64,000 nucleotides of DNA from Neisseria sp. KEM232 (GCF_002237445.1 NZ_CP022527.1:1798001-1862000), one strand, 5' to 3'. Numbered from the stretch's first letter, positions 54,198-63,690 are shown. The notes: a model not told the origin generated them from the sequence alone. A program made the numbers and translations.

Positions 54198-54944
54198 TGG
54201 GTTTTCCAGCAGCTGCGACGCATTGTTTTCCGCAGCCTCGGCAAGTTCCGTCAGGCCGATGCCGCGCAGGGTGCAGACGGTTTGGGCGATGGTGCGGATG
54301 TTGGCGGGGGTGTTGGCGGCGTCTTTGAGCATAAACGGGCTGTCGGTTTCCAAAACCAGCGAGGAGAGGGGCAGTTCGGCGGCGGCGCGGCGGGCTTTTT
54401 TGGCCGAAGGATTTAGCAGCAGCGAGCCGATGCCGATTTTCAAGCCTTGGCGGATAAAGGCGTGCGCTTCTTCGAGGCTGCCGGAAAAGGCGTGGACGGC
54501 GCCACGCCGTATGCCGTGTTTTTGCAACAGGCACAGCAGATCCGCGCCCGCGCGGACGTTGTGCAGCAGCACGGCGCGGCCGTGTTGCGCGGCCAGATCG
54601 AGTTGGGCGGACAGGATGGCGCGCTGCGTCTGCCGTGCGGCATCGTCGGCTGCGTGCCGGTAGTCCAAACCCGCTTCGCCGACGAGGGCGTGCGCGTGGC
54701 GGCTCAGCAGGGCGTCGAGCTGCGATATGTCCGCCGCGCCGTGGCTGTCGGCAAACCAGGGATGGATGCCGATGGCGGGGACGATGGCGGGTGCGGCCAG
54801 CGCGAGCACGCTCTGCCAGTCGCCACGGCCGGTGGCGGGCACGAAAAAGCGCGTGACGCCCGCCGCGGCGGCCTGCGCCAGCACGGCGGGAAGCCTGGCG
54901 GCCAGTCGGGAATCGGCAAGGTGGGCGTGGGTGTCGGTGAACAT
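54186..54944 (-). CDS. TatD-family deoxyribonuclease
   Basis: 252 residues. Metal site DTHAHLADSRL (6), GIHPW, VGEAGLDYRH, VLLHNVRAGADLL, HAFSGSLEEAHAF and LVLETDSPFM are the conserved TatD amidohydrolase motifs; a YjjV-like member. Probably a metal-dependent DNase/phosphodiesterase in the cytoplasm. Start at 54944 gives MFTDTHAHL. The final residues and stop (NPKAV) are provided by an uptake sequence. Confidence 0.9.
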   Translation of the reverse strand: MFTDTHAHLADSRLAARLPAVLAQAAAAGVTRFFVPATGRGDWQSVLALAAPAIVPAIGIHPWFADSHGAADISQLDALLSRHAHALVGEAGLDYRHAADDAARQTQRAILSAQLDLAAQHGRAVLLHNVRAGADLLCLLQKHGIRRGAVHAFSGSLEEAHAFIRQGLKIGIGSLLLNPSAKKARRAAAELPLSSLVLETDSPFMLKDAANTPANIRTIAQTVCTLRGIGLTELAEAAENNASQLLENPKAV

Positions 54945-55272
54945 GGTTTCGCTATGGGTTGGCGGAGGCCGTCTGAACTGAGGAACGGAGCTTTCAGACG
55001 GCTTCTTGCATCTGAATAAGGCCGTCTGAAAACAGGCGGGTCGGCTGGGCATATTTGTCCTGCGCTTGGGAAAGGGCAGGGCAACGGTATGCGGAGGCCG
55101 TCTGAAAACAAATGGGGCGGCTTGGGCGCATTTGCCCGCTGTTTGAAGCCGATGCCTGTGTGTAAAAAGGCGGTGTGGCGGAACGGTATTTTCCCGAAAA
55201 CGAAATCTGCGGGCAATGCCGACGTCCTGTCTGCTATCATCGCCGCTTTCCCACCACACACAGGAGCGCATG
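54945..55272. repeat. Intergenic region with several uptake sequences
   Basis: 328 bp. An inverted pair at 54963-55005 and single uptake sequences at about 55020 and 55096. TATCAT near 55232 may be a -10 for the GST-like gene; no -35 of quality seen. No coding frame recognised. Confidence 0.5.
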
Positions 55273-55905
55273 ATGCCTAACCCCGAACTCACCCTTTACA
55301 CCACTCCCTTTTCGCGCGGCACCTATGCCGTGTGGATGCTCAAAGAATGCGCCGCGCCGTGCACTATTGTGCCGCTGTCCTCCGCCAAGCTGCACGAAGC
55401 GGACTATCTGGCCGTCAATCCCTTGGGCAAAGTACCCGCACTCAAAGCCGGCGGCACCATACTCACCGAAACCATTGCCATCATCACCTATCTGGCCGAG
55501 CAGTTTCCCGAGAAAAACCTGATTCCCGCCGCCGGAAGCATCGAGCGCGGCGAATACTACCGCTGGCTGTGCTTCAGCATCCAGCTCGAATACGCCTGCA
55601 TGGACAAATTCTTCGACCGCCCGTCGGACCATCCGAGATTCCACACCGGCATCGGCTACGGCAGCTTCGAGGAAGCCTTCGGCGTGCTGCGCAAGCATTT
55701 GTCCGAACACGACTATATTGTCGGCGGCCGCTTTAGCGCACTCGATTTGTACTATGCCGCCCTCCTGCTGCACTTTTCCCGCAACATGCAGGTGCTCGAT
55801 GCCGATCCGGTGTTCGCCGCCTATATCGAACGCCACACCGCACGTCCCGCTTTCGCCGAAACCATGGCCTGGGCGCAGCAGACGGCGGCACAGTTGGGCG
55901 AATAG
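55273..55905 (+). CDS. Glutathione S-transferase family / SspA-like protein
   Basis: 210 residues. N-terminal thioredoxin-like domain (LTLYTTPFSRGTYAVWMLKECAAPCTIV, NPLGKVPALKAGGTILTETIAIITYLAEQF) with the Ser/Thr region and the conserved E-T pair that binds glutathione. The C-terminal helical domain has FSALDLYYAALLLHFSR. It may be a true GST or a stringent-starvation SspA relative; no sspB is adjacent. ATG 55273 is preferred over 55270 because AGGAG (55262-55266) then has 6 bases spacing. Confidence 0.8.
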   Translation: MPNPELTLYTTPFSRGTYAVWMLKECAAPCTIVPLSSAKLHEADYLAVNPLGKVPALKAGGTILTETIAIITYLAEQFPEKNLIPAAGSIERGEYYRWLCFSIQLEYACMDKFFDRPSDHPRFHTGIGYGSFEEAFGVLRKHLSEHDYIVGGRFSALDLYYAALLLHFSRNMQVLDADPVFAAYIERHTARPAFAETMAWAQQTAAQLGE

Positions 55906-55919
55906 GCAGCCCGAATACC

Positions 55920-56092
55920 CTAAAGCAGCCTGAAAAGCGGTTTTACCGCGTTCGGGCTGCTTTTTATGTTTTCAGACGGCCTTATCCAAAACAAAAGGCC
56001 GTCTGAAAAGCGGAAGCGGCTTTCAGACGGCCTTCTGTATCTGAATGAGGCCGTCTGAAAACCCGTTTTGATGTTTTTCAGACGGCCTTTCG
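55920..56092. repeat. Dense cluster of uptake sequences of two dialects
   Basis: In about 170 bp: a hairpin with AAGCAGCCTGAAAAGCGG and its partner (Kingella-like, 55923-55965), then three AGGCCGTCTGAA-type pairs or halves at 55969-56011, 56018-56061 and 56077-56091. They form alternative stems between the GST-like and DyP genes, which converge here. Confidence 0.75.
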
Positions 56093-56107
56093 GGCTTTTT
56101 GCGCGTT

Positions 56108-57010
56108 TTACAAATCGGCCAGCCGCTCGATGCTCGGGGCGTAGTAGTAGGCGCTGCGTACGGCTGCGGACATGTGTTTCAGCAGCAGGTCGATTTTGCC
56201 GTCTTTGTCGCCGAACATGAATTTGAGCTGTTCGTCGATGTTGTGCAGGGTGGCGCAGTAGGCGATGAATTGCAGGCCGTGTTCGCCGCTGATGTAGCCG
56301 AAGGGCAGGCTGCGGCGGACGATTTTGAGGCCGGCGCCGTTTTCTTTGATGTTGGTGCGGCCGAGGTGGGAGTCGGGCAGGCGGTCGGCGCGGGCAAATT
56401 CGATGTTGTCGGCTTTGCTGCGGCCGACGGCCTGCTCTTGTTCGGCGACGCTGATGCCGCTCCATTTTTTGAGATCGTGCAGGTATTTTTGCAGGACGAT
56501 GTAGCTGCCGCCCGCGTCGGGTTGGTCTTGGGCGATGGTGCCGATAGCGGCGATTTTTTCTTCGCCGTGCGGGTTTTCCGTGCCGTCGACAAAGCCGTCG
56601 AGGCCGCGCTCTTCGGGCATGCGGAAGCCGTGGGTTTCGTTTTCGATGCGGATGCTGTTGCCGAATGCGGCGGCAACCTGTTCGGCCAGCAGGTAGTTGA
56701 GGCCGGTGTGTTCGGACTGGATGTGGATCATGAGGTCGCACTGGGTGGCGGGACAGAGGCCGTTACCCAGGGGCATGAATGGGCGGATTTCGCGGCCTTC
56801 GTTTTCGTGGCCGAGGCTGTGCCAGAAATCGGCGCCGAAGGCGATGGTCATGCCGAGTTTGTGGTCGGGGAAGCGGCTGCGGCAGTCGTCGAGGGCGGCG
56901 AGGGCTTGGCGGCAGGCGGCTTTGGTCTGTTCTTTGTCGAGCACGTCCGCTTCTATATAGATGGCGGCGGTGATGGTGTCGGGGATGATGGCGGTTTGCG
57001 GGGTGCCCAT
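56108..57010 (-). CDS. DyP-type haem peroxidase (YfeX-like)
   Basis: 300 residues. The GxxDG motif GFVDGTENP (about 143-151) with catalytic Asp, the haem-ligand His region and HLGRTNIKENGAGLKIVRRSLPFGY are characteristic of DyP peroxidases. Length and lack of signal peptide match YfeX. It oxidises dyes or porphyrin-type substrates with H2O2. Start ATG 57010 (MGTPQTAIIPDT) follows GGAAACCAAT. Downstream of dld on the same strand, separated by a repeat. Confidence 0.9.
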   Translation of the reverse strand: MGTPQTAIIPDTITAAIYIEADVLDKEQTKAACRQALAALDDCRSRFPDHKLGMTIAFGADFWHSLGHENEGREIRPFMPLGNGLCPATQCDLMIHIQSEHTGLNYLLAEQVAAAFGNSIRIENETHGFRMPEERGLDGFVDGTENPHGEEKIAAIGTIAQDQPDAGGSYIVLQKYLHDLKKWSGISVAEQEQAVGRSKADNIEFARADRLPDSHLGRTNIKENGAGLKIVRRSLPFGYISGEHGLQFIAYCATLHNIDEQLKFMFGDKDGKIDLLLKHMSAAVRSAYYYAPSIERLADL

Positions 57011-57044
57011 ATTGGTTTCCTTTTGCTTGGGTTTGTGGAAGCGG

Positions 57045-57082
57045 CGGCCGTCCCCGCCTTCGCGGGGATGACGTTTCTGAAA
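57045..57082. repeat. Modular intergenic repeat, dRS3-like module
   Basis: GCGGCCGTCCCCGCCTTCGC, GGGGATGACGTTTCTGAAA; same orientation as 10412 and 39819. Confidence 0.6.
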
Positions 57083-57144
57083 AAGGGGTTTTCCGTTTTC
57101 AGACGGCCTTTGGTTTGGCGGTGGAAAAAGGCCGTCTGAAAGCC

Positions 57145-58836
57145 TTACTCTGCCCAGTTTTTCTTTTTCGAGGTGTGGCCGATGCCGGGGTTGAAGCTGT
57201 TGGTGGGGTCGAGTTTGCGGTAGAAGGCTTTGAGTTCGGGCTTGGCTTCGTAGAGGTGGCCGACGTTGTGTTCGGCGGGGTATTGCGCGCCGCGTTTGTC
57301 CAAGAGGTGCAGCATTTCGTGTTCCAGTGCCATGCAGTCGTGGCCTTTTTTGACGATGTAGTCTTGATGGAAAACGTGGCACATAAAGTGGCCGTAGTAG
57401 AGCTTGTGGCTGATTTTGCTGTTGATTTCGTCGGGCAGGGTTTCAAACCAGTCTCTGTCGTCGCGGCGCAGGGCGATGTCGAGGGCGACGATGTCTTCGA
57501 CTTCTTTATCGTGTACGGCTCGGTAGCGCACGGCGGCGGAGGCGGCGGCAAAGCGGTGCAGCATGGCGGCTTGGGTTTCTTCGGCGTTGCACTCGAAATA
57601 TGCGCCGCTGTGGTTGGCGAAGTAATTTTTCAGAAACGCGCGGGCTTCTTCCACGCCTGCACCGCCCATTTTGAGAATCAGGTGGTGCTCATAGCGGTCG
57701 CGGTAGTCGCGCAGGGATTGCGGCAGGTGCTGCGGCATGAAGCGGCTGGCAAACTGCATGGCTTTGTCGGTGAAGTGTTTGGGCAGAAACGGGATTTTTT
57801 TGCCGATGCGGTCGGCGCGGGCTTTGAGGTCGAACAGTTTGGGCAGTTGGTGGGTGCCGAATTTTTTGATGGCGTAGAAGGTGTCTTTGCCATATACGGC
57901 GGCGATGTCGAACGCGTCGCGGTGGATGTATTCGCCGGAAACGGGCAGGCTCTGGAACTCGGAGAGTGCGGCGCGGCGGATGTCGGTGAGTTCGTTGATG
58001 TCGTTGGTGCCGATGTAGAACACGGCGGTATGGTTTTCCTGCGGGAAGGTGTCGAGGCGCACGGCAAACACCATCAGTTTGCCCGCGCAGCCGCTGGCTT
58101 CGTAGTGGCGGGCGGGGTCGGCGTTGAAGCGGGCGGCGGTGGGCGCGTCCACTTGGCGCACATGGTCGCAATAGGCGTGGTCGTGGCCTTTGCCGGCGTT
58201 GGGGTCGATGTCTTTTTGCTGGTAGTGCCAGCCTTGCAGGTTGTTTAAAATTTCTTCGGGCGTGCTGCCCAAATCGATGCCGAGGTGGTTGACGAGGTTC
58301 AGACGGCCTTCGCTGTCGATTTCGGCAAACAGTGCCATTTCGGTGTAGGCCGGGCCGCGCTGCACCAATGCGCCGCCGGAGTTGTTGCACACGCCGCCGA
58401 GTACCGATGCGCCGATGCACGACGAGCCGATAACGGAATGCGGCTCGCGCCCGAGCGGCTTGAGCAGCATCTCAAGCCGGTTGAGCGTGGCGCCGGGCAG
58501 GCAGACGACTTGTTCGTTGCCGTTAATCGGCTGGATGATGTCGATGCGCATGGTGTTGACGATGACGATGTCGCGGTCGTAATCGTGGCCGCTGGGAGTC
58601 GAGCCGCCGGTGAGGCCGGTGTTGGCAGCCTGGGTGATGACTATCACGTCGGCGGCGACGCATTCCTGCAAAATCTGCCACATTTCCAGCAGCGTGCCCG
58701 GCCGCACCACCGCCAGCGCCTGCCCTTCGCCGAAGCGGTAGCCCTGGCGGTATTGTTCGGTTTTGGCAGGGTCGGTGATGATGTGTTTTTGGCCGACGAT
58801 GCGGGTGAGGTTTTCGATTAACTGCGTGGCGTTCAT
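57145..58836 (-). CDS. dld: Quinone-dependent D-lactate dehydrogenase
   Basis: 563 residues. FAD-binding PCMH domain (ALAVVRPGTLLEMWQILQEC, VITQAANTGLTGGSTPSGHDYDRDIVIVNTMRID, SVIGSSCIGASVLGGVCNNSGGALVQRGPAYTE) and the membrane-binding/cap domain typical of E. coli Dld (571 aa). It oxidises D-lactate to pyruvate and passes electrons to quinone at the inner membrane. It uses the D-lactate produced by gloB. Confidence 0.95.
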   Translation of the reverse strand: MNATQLIENLTRIVGQKHIITDPAKTEQYRQGYRFGEGQALAVVRPGTLLEMWQILQECVAADVIVITQAANTGLTGGSTPSGHDYDRDIVIVNTMRIDIIQPINGNEQVVCLPGATLNRLEMLLKPLGREPHSVIGSSCIGASVLGGVCNNSGGALVQRGPAYTEMALFAEIDSEGRLNLVNHLGIDLGSTPEEILNNLQGWHYQQKDIDPNAGKGHDHAYCDHVRQVDAPTAARFNADPARHYEASGCAGKLMVFAVRLDTFPQENHTAVFYIGTNDINELTDIRRAALSEFQSLPVSGEYIHRDAFDIAAVYGKDTFYAIKKFGTHQLPKLFDLKARADRIGKKIPFLPKHFTDKAMQFASRFMPQHLPQSLRDYRDRYEHHLILKMGGAGVEEARAFLKNYFANHSGAYFECNAEETQAAMLHRFAAASAAVRYRAVHDKEVEDIVALDIALRRDDRDWFETLPDEINSKISHKLYYGHFMCHVFHQDYIVKKGHDCMALEHEMLHLLDKRGAQYPAEHNVGHLYEAKPELKAFYRKLDPTNSFNPGIGHTSKKKNWAE

Positions 58837-58922
58837 GATTTTTCCTGTGTTGAGGCCGTCTGAAAAGGTTCAGACGGCCTGTTGCTGCTTTGTTTAAACG
58901 GATTCGGACGTTTCAGACGGCC

Positions 58923-60905
58923 TCAGAGAACGGATTTCACCGTAGCAACCAGGTTTTCCGTGGTAAAGCCGAACAGTTTGAACAACTCGTCGGCAGGGGC
59001 GGATTCGCCGAAGCGGTCGAGGCCGAGTACTGCGCCGTTGGTGCCGACGTATTTGTACCAGCCGTCGGACACGCCTGCTTCTACGGCGACTTTGGGCAGG
59101 TTGTCGGGCAATACGGCGGCGCGGTAAGCCGCGTCTTGGCGGTCGAACACATTGGTTGAGGGCATGGACACCACGCGCACGGCGATGCCTTCGGCGGCGA
59201 GGGTGGCTTGCGCGTTCAGGGCCAATTCAACTTCCGAGCCGGTGGCGATAATCACGGCTTTGGCTTCGCCTGCCGCTTCGGAAACGACATAGCCGCCGCG
59301 TTTGATGTTTTCAAGCTGTTCGCTGCTGCGCGGCAGGAATTTCAGGTTTTGGCGGCTGAAAACCAGCGTGCTGGGGCGGTCGGCGGCTTTGGCGGCTTCG
59401 GCCCAGGCTACCAGCGATTCGGCGGTGTCGCACGGCCGCCATACGTCCATGTTGGGAATCAGGCGCAGGGTGGCGGTTTGCTCGATTGGCTGGTGGGTCG
59501 GGCCGTCTTCGCCCAGGCCGATGGAGTCGTGGGTGAACACGAAGATGGGGTTGATTCTCATCAGCGCGGCCATACGCAGGGCGTTGCGCTGGTATTCGCT
59601 GAACATGAGGAAGGTCGCGCCGAAGGGGCGCACGCCGCCGTGCAGCGACAGGCCGTTCATGATCGCGCCCATGCCGAACTCGCGCACGCCGTAGTGGATG
59701 TAGTTGCCGCCGCCGTTGCGGGTTACGGATACGCTGTTTGACCAGTCGGTGAGGTTGGACGGGGTCAAGTCGGCCGAGCCGCCCACCAGTTCGGGCAACT
59801 CTTTGGCAAGGATTTCGATGCTGTTTTGGCTGGCTTTGCGCGTGGCGATGGTTTCGCCTTTGGCGCAGACTTCCTGCAAGGCCGTCTGAACGTAGGCATC
59901 GAAGTTGTCGGGCAGTTTGCGCTCCATACGGCGCACGAACTCGGCGGCCTCGGCGGGGAATTTGGCTTGGTATTGTGCAAACAATTCGTTCCACGCGGCT
60001 TCGAGTTTCGCGCCTTTTTCTTTGGCGCTCCAAGCATCGTAGATTTCCTGCGGGATTTCAAACGCGCCGTAGTTCCAGCCCAAATGTCGGCGCGTGGCTT
60101 CGATTTCGTCCGCACCCAAAGGCGCGCCGTGGGTTTTGTGGCTGCCTTCTTTGTTGGCACTGCCCTTACCAATCAGGGTTTTGCAGCAAATCAGCGAGGG
60201 CTTGCCGCTTTCGGCGCGGGCGGCTTCGATGGCCGTCTGAATCGCGGCAGTGTCGTGGCCGTTGACGTTGGGCACGACGTGCCAGCCGTAGCTCTCGAAA
60301 CGCGCAGGGATGTTTTCGGTGAACCAGCCGTCGACTTTGCCGTCGATGGAGATGTTGTTGTCGTCGTAAAGCACAATCAGTTTGCCCAAGCCGAGCGTGC
60401 CGGCCAGCGAACAGGCTTCGTGCGACACACCCTCCATCATGCAGCCGTCGCCCATGAAGACATAAGTGTAGTGGTCGACGATGTTCAGGCCGTCTTTATT
60501 GAACTCGGCGGCGAGGATTTTTTCTGCCAAAGCCATGCCCACGGCGTTGGCAATGCCTTGTCCGAGCGGGCCGGTGGTGGTTTCCACGCCGTCGGTGTAG
60601 CCGTATTCGGGGTGGCCGGGGGTTTTGCTGTGCAGCTGGCGGAAGTTTTTCAAATCGTCGATGCCGAGGTTGTAGCCGGTAAGGTGCAGCAGGCTGTAAA
60701 GCAGCATCGAGGCGTGGCCGTTGGAGAGGATAAAGCGGTCGCGGTTATAGAATTTGGGATTGGCCGGGTTGTGGTTGAGAAACTGCGTCCACAATACTTC
60801 GGCCATTTCGGCCATGCCCATCGGCGCGCCCGGATGGCCTGAATTGGCTTTTTGAACTGCGTCGGCGGAGAGGAAACGGATTGCGTTTGCCAGAGGGGAA
60901 GTCAT
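58923..60905 (-). CDS. tkt: Transketolase
   Basis: 660 residues. LANAIRFLSADAVQKANSGHPGAPMGMA, GHASMLLYSLLHLTGYN, the thiamine-diphosphate motif GDGCMMEGVSHEACSLAG ... DDNNISIDG, and FTHDSIGLGEDGPTHQPIEQTATLRLIPN in the Pyr domain. It moves two-carbon units in the pentose phosphate pathway. The start at 60905 (MTSPLANAIRF) matches E. coli TktA. An in-frame uptake sequence encodes FQTA-like residues mid-gene. Confidence 0.97.
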   Translation of the reverse strand: MTSPLANAIRFLSADAVQKANSGHPGAPMGMAEMAEVLWTQFLNHNPANPKFYNRDRFILSNGHASMLLYSLLHLTGYNLGIDDLKNFRQLHSKTPGHPEYGYTDGVETTTGPLGQGIANAVGMALAEKILAAEFNKDGLNIVDHYTYVFMGDGCMMEGVSHEACSLAGTLGLGKLIVLYDDNNISIDGKVDGWFTENIPARFESYGWHVVPNVNGHDTAAIQTAIEAARAESGKPSLICCKTLIGKGSANKEGSHKTHGAPLGADEIEATRRHLGWNYGAFEIPQEIYDAWSAKEKGAKLEAAWNELFAQYQAKFPAEAAEFVRRMERKLPDNFDAYVQTALQEVCAKGETIATRKASQNSIEILAKELPELVGGSADLTPSNLTDWSNSVSVTRNGGGNYIHYGVREFGMGAIMNGLSLHGGVRPFGATFLMFSEYQRNALRMAALMRINPIFVFTHDSIGLGEDGPTHQPIEQTATLRLIPNMDVWRPCDTAESLVAWAEAAKAADRPSTLVFSRQNLKFLPRSSEQLENIKRGGYVVSEAAGEAKAVIIATGSEVELALNAQATLAAEGIAVRVVSMPSTNVFDRQDAAYRAAVLPDNLPKVAVEAGVSDGWYKYVGTNGAVLGLDRFGESAPADELFKLFGFTTENLVATVKSVL

Positions 60906-60979
60906 CGGAATACCTTTGTTTTTGCGGCGTGGAAAGGGCGCGATTATCCGCGTTTTCAGACGGCCTTTCAAGGATAGGA

Positions 60980-61018
60980 GGCCGTCTGAAAACGCAGCTC
61001 CAACGAAGTGAAAACGGC
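60980..61018. repeat. Modular intergenic repeat, AACTTCGTTGAA module (reverse)
   Basis: GCCGTCTGAAAACGCAGC then TCCAACGAAGTGAAAACGG, flanked by uptake sequences on both sides, between tkt and cytochrome c' genes. Confidence 0.6.
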
Positions 61019-61044
61019 TTTCAGACGGCCTCTGTTTCGGATTT

Positions 61045-61491
61045 TTATTTCGGACGGCGGTAGCTGTCGTGGCAGGATTTGCAGCTTGCGCCGGCGGCGG
61101 AATAGGCGGCTTTGATATCGTCCAGACTGCCGCCCTGCGCTTTGGCGTTCAACTCGGCCACGGCGGCGAGAAAGGCATCCTGCTCGCGCTTGAAGGCCTC
61201 GGGCTGCTGCCACACGGCGGGCAGGGCGTCGCCGTTGCCCTGCGGGTCGTTTTGGAAGTGCTCGAAAGGTTTTTGCGCGGCATCGGCGAAGGCGGCGGCA
61301 TAGGCTTGGAATTTGGCGGCGTTGTAGGTTTCGTCGCCCTTCACCATTTTGCCCATGGCCGAGAATTCGGGCATCATCCGTTTGAAGGCGGCGCTGCGCT
61401 CCTGCGAGGCCGGCCCTTTCGGTTCGCCCGCAGGCTGTCCGCCGCAGGCGGCGAGCAGGAGCAGCAGGGCGGCCGCTTTGAGTGGGTTCAT
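61045..61491 (-). CDS. cycP: Cytochrome c' lipoprotein
   Basis: 148 residues. Lipobox LLAAC with lipidated Cys16, then a four-helix cytochrome c' fold (FKRMMPEFSAMGKMVKGDETYNAAKF; FADAAQKPFEHFQND) ending in the haem-binding motif CKSCH at 137-141. In meningococci the related CycP lipoprotein protects against nitric oxide. Anchored to a membrane facing the periplasm. Divergent from the SDR gene. Confidence 0.88.
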   Translation of the reverse strand: MNPLKAAALLLLLAACGGQPAGEPKGPASQERSAAFKRMMPEFSAMGKMVKGDETYNAAKFQAYAAAFADAAQKPFEHFQNDPQGNGDALPAVWQQPEAFKREQDAFLAAVAELNAKAQGGSLDDIKAAYSAAGASCKSCHDSYRRPK

Positions 61492-61577
61492 GTTTGTTCC
61501 TTAATTATTTGATGTTTTTAGGGGCGCGCATGATACCTGAAAATCCGATTTAAATTGTTTATGAAGGAGTTGGGAAA

Positions 61578-62327
61578 ATGGCGGTTTTGATTACCGGCGC
61601 GTCGGCCGGATTCGGCGAGGCGATGTGCGCGGCGTTTGTGCGCGCGGGTTATAAAGTGATCGGGGCGGCGCGCCGTCTGCCGCGTTTGCAGGCGATACGG
61701 GAGAGTTTGGGCGCGGATTTTTATCCGCTGCAAATGGATTTGGCCGACAGATCTTCGATAGCCGCCGCGCTGGCGCAGCTGCCGCCCGAATTTGCCGAAA
61801 TCGACTGCCTGATTAACAACGGCGGCCTTGCCCTCGGCCTCGACGCCGCGCACGAAGCGGATTTTGCCGACTGGGAAACCATGGTTGAAACCAACATCCT
61901 TGGCCTGGCCTATCTGACGCGGCAGGTGCTGCCGCAGATGGTGGCGCGGCGCGGCGGCTATATCATCAATATCGGCTCGATTGCGGGCACGTATCCCTAT
62001 CCCGGCGGCAATGTCTACGGCGCGACCAAGGCTTTCGTGCGCCAGTTTTCGCTGAACCTGCGGGCGGATTTGCAGGGCACGGGCGTGCGCGTGAGCAATA
62101 TCGAACCGGGGCTGTGCGGCGGTACGGAGTTTTCCAATGTGCGCTTCAAGGGCGATAACGTGCGGGCAGAGCAGGTGTACGCGGGCACGCAGTATGTCAA
62201 CGCGCAGGACATCGCCGACACGGCGCTCTGGCTCTACACGCGCCCGCCGCACATGAATGTGAACGCCATCGAAATCATGCCGACGGCGCAGGCTTTCGGC
62301 GCGCTGCCGGTGTGGCGGGAAGGGTAG
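61578..62327 (+). CDS. Short-chain dehydrogenase (YdfG-like)
   Basis: 249 residues. NADP site ITGASAGFGEAMCAAFVRAGYKV, LINNGGLALG, catalytic Ser in NIGSIAGTYPYPGGNVYGATKAFVRQF with Tyr-x3-Lys (YGATK). C-terminal GTEFSNVRFKGD resembles E. coli YdfG, which oxidises 3-hydroxy acids such as L-allo-threonine. AAGGAG 8 bases before the ATG. Confidence 0.9.
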   Translation: MAVLITGASAGFGEAMCAAFVRAGYKVIGAARRLPRLQAIRESLGADFYPLQMDLADRSSIAAALAQLPPEFAEIDCLINNGGLALGLDAAHEADFADWETMVETNILGLAYLTRQVLPQMVARRGGYIINIGSIAGTYPYPGGNVYGATKAFVRQFSLNLRADLQGTGVRVSNIEPGLCGGTEFSNVRFKGDNVRAEQVYAGTQYVNAQDIADTALWLYTRPPHMNVNAIEIMPTAQAFGALPVWREG

Positions 62328-62354
62328 GGTTTTAACAATCGACACTCAGGGCAT

Positions 62355-62395
62355 CAGGCCGTCTGAAAAGCCGTTTGGTGCTTTCAGACGGCCTC
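62355..62395 (+). terminator. Uptake-sequence terminator after the SDR gene
   Basis: CAGGCCGTCTGAAAAGC and GCTTTCAGACGGCCTCTTT about 28 bases past the stop. Confidence 0.7.
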
Positions 62396-62460
62396 TTTGG
62401 TTCGGAAAGCGCAAACGTTTACGCGCGGGCATGACAAGGCCGTCTGAAAAAAGCCGCGCT

Positions 62461-62488
62461 TTGGCCGCGTCTGCCGCTGCCGTATAAT
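62461..62488 (+). promoter_or_regulatory. Promoter of the small membrane protein gene
   Basis: TTGGCC (62461-62466), 16-base spacer, TATAAT (62483-62488). An uptake sequence occupies the 5' untranslated stretch at about 62499. Confidence 0.6.
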
Positions 62489-62516
62489 CGCGCTTTTTTC
62501 AGACGGCCTCAACGAT

Positions 62517-62804
62517 ATGAGCAAAGAACTTCTCGGACTGTTTTTCCTGCCTGCGGGCGTGTTTGCCATGTGTGCCGCCGGTTTGTGGCAGATGTATGTG
62601 GTGATGAATGAGAGCTACACGCTCAACCGCTTCCAAGACCGCCGTTTGGTGTGGGTGGTGGCGGCGATGTTTTTCAGCTTCAGCCTTGCCGTTTATGTGT
62701 TCTGCCCGAACGCGCGCAAAAAGGGCATTGTGTTTTTCCTGCTCGGCGGCATCGGGCTGGCGATGTATGTGCTGGCGCGGCTGTGGCTGCCGTGGAAGGC
62801 ATGA
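62517..62804 (+). CDS. Small membrane protein, unknown function
   Basis: 95 residues with three hydrophobic segments (LLGLFFLPAGVFAMCAAGLWQMYVVM; LVWVVAAMFFSFSLAVYVFC; GIVFFLLGGIGLAMYVLARLWL). No catalytic motif. It has a good promoter and its own bidirectional hairpin, so it is a separate unit. No Shine-Dalgarno seen. Family not recognised. Confidence 0.65.
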   Translation: MSKELLGLFFLPAGVFAMCAAGLWQMYVVMNESYTLNRFQDRRLVWVVAAMFFSFSLAVYVFCPNARKKGIVFFLLGGIGLAMYVLARLWLPWKA

Positions 62805-62816
62805 AGCATGGTGTGC

Positions 62817-62852
62817 AAAAAGGCCGTCTGAACGTTTTCAGACGGCCTTTTC
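62817..62852. terminator. Bidirectional uptake-sequence terminator
   Basis: AAAAAGGCCGTCTGAA, short loop, TTCAGACGGCCTTTTCC; convergent stop of the small membrane gene and marC-type gene. Confidence 0.8.
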
Positions 62853-62868
62853 CTTTGCGGATGCGCGT

Positions 62869-63525
62869 TCAGTTGAGCAGGGGAAACGCGCCTTTCAAGC
62901 CTGCAATCAGCATCTGCGTGCCGATAACGGCCAGTATCAGACCCATCATCCGCGTCACCACGTTCATCACGTTTTTGCCCAAGAGGCGGGTGATTTTCGG
63001 CGCGAAGACAAAAAGGGTGTAGGTAATCAGACAGAGCAGCGAGAAGGCGGCCACCACCACCACGGTGCCCGAGAGCGAGTCGCCCGCCGAGAGGTTCATG
63101 GAGGTGGCAATCGTGCCCGGCCCGGCCAGAAGCGGCGTGCCCAGCGGCGAAATGGCCACGTTCATTTTTTCCTCGTAACACATGCCAGAAGAGGGCGCGG
63201 CGTCGGCCTGACCCGGCTGGCGGTGCATCGGCGAGCGGTTGCCCTGCACCATATGAAAGCCGATCAGAAAGACGAGGATGCCGCCGGCGATACGCAGCGC
63301 GGGCAGGGTGATGCCGAACATTTCGAAGATAAAGCGTCCGGCAAAGGCGAATACGGCCACGATGGTAAAGGCAATCAGCAGCCCTTTGCGTGCCACAGCC
63401 CGCGCCGTGCGGCGGTCGTCGCCGTCGGTGAGGCTGAGGTAGACCGGCAGGCTGGACACGGGGTTCATGATGGCGAAAAAGGCCATAAAGGAAAGGCCGA
63501 ACTGATGCAGATAGTTTTCAAACAT
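62869..63525 (-). CDS. MarC-family membrane protein
   Basis: 218 residues, six predicted membrane helices. FFAIMNPVSSLPVYLSLT and GGILVFLIGFHMVQGN, then ISPLGTPLLAGPGTIATSMNL, are the duplicated MarC motifs (N-P and P-L-x-x-G-P-G). Function of the YhgN/MarC family is unsettled; older claims of multidrug resistance are not supported. Start 63525 (MFENYLHQFGLSF) agrees with the family. Confidence 0.88.
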   Translation of the reverse strand: MFENYLHQFGLSFMAFFAIMNPVSSLPVYLSLTDGDDRRTARAVARKGLLIAFTIVAVFAFAGRFIFEMFGITLPALRIAGGILVFLIGFHMVQGNRSPMHRQPGQADAAPSSGMCYEEKMNVAISPLGTPLLAGPGTIATSMNLSAGDSLSGTVVVVAAFSLLCLITYTLFVFAPKITRLLGKNVMNVVTRMMGLILAVIGTQMLIAGLKGAFPLLN

Positions 63526-63690
63526 GGCAGACGGGTGTGCGTGAAAAAAACGGCGGATTATACCGTTTATCCGCCGCAGCGGGCGCGCGGCAAAACGGCG
63601 GCAGGCCGTCTGAAAGCCGCCGCCGCGCCCGATGGACAAACCCGCGCCGCCGCCCGTACAATCCCGCGCCCCGAACGATAAGGAACAGAC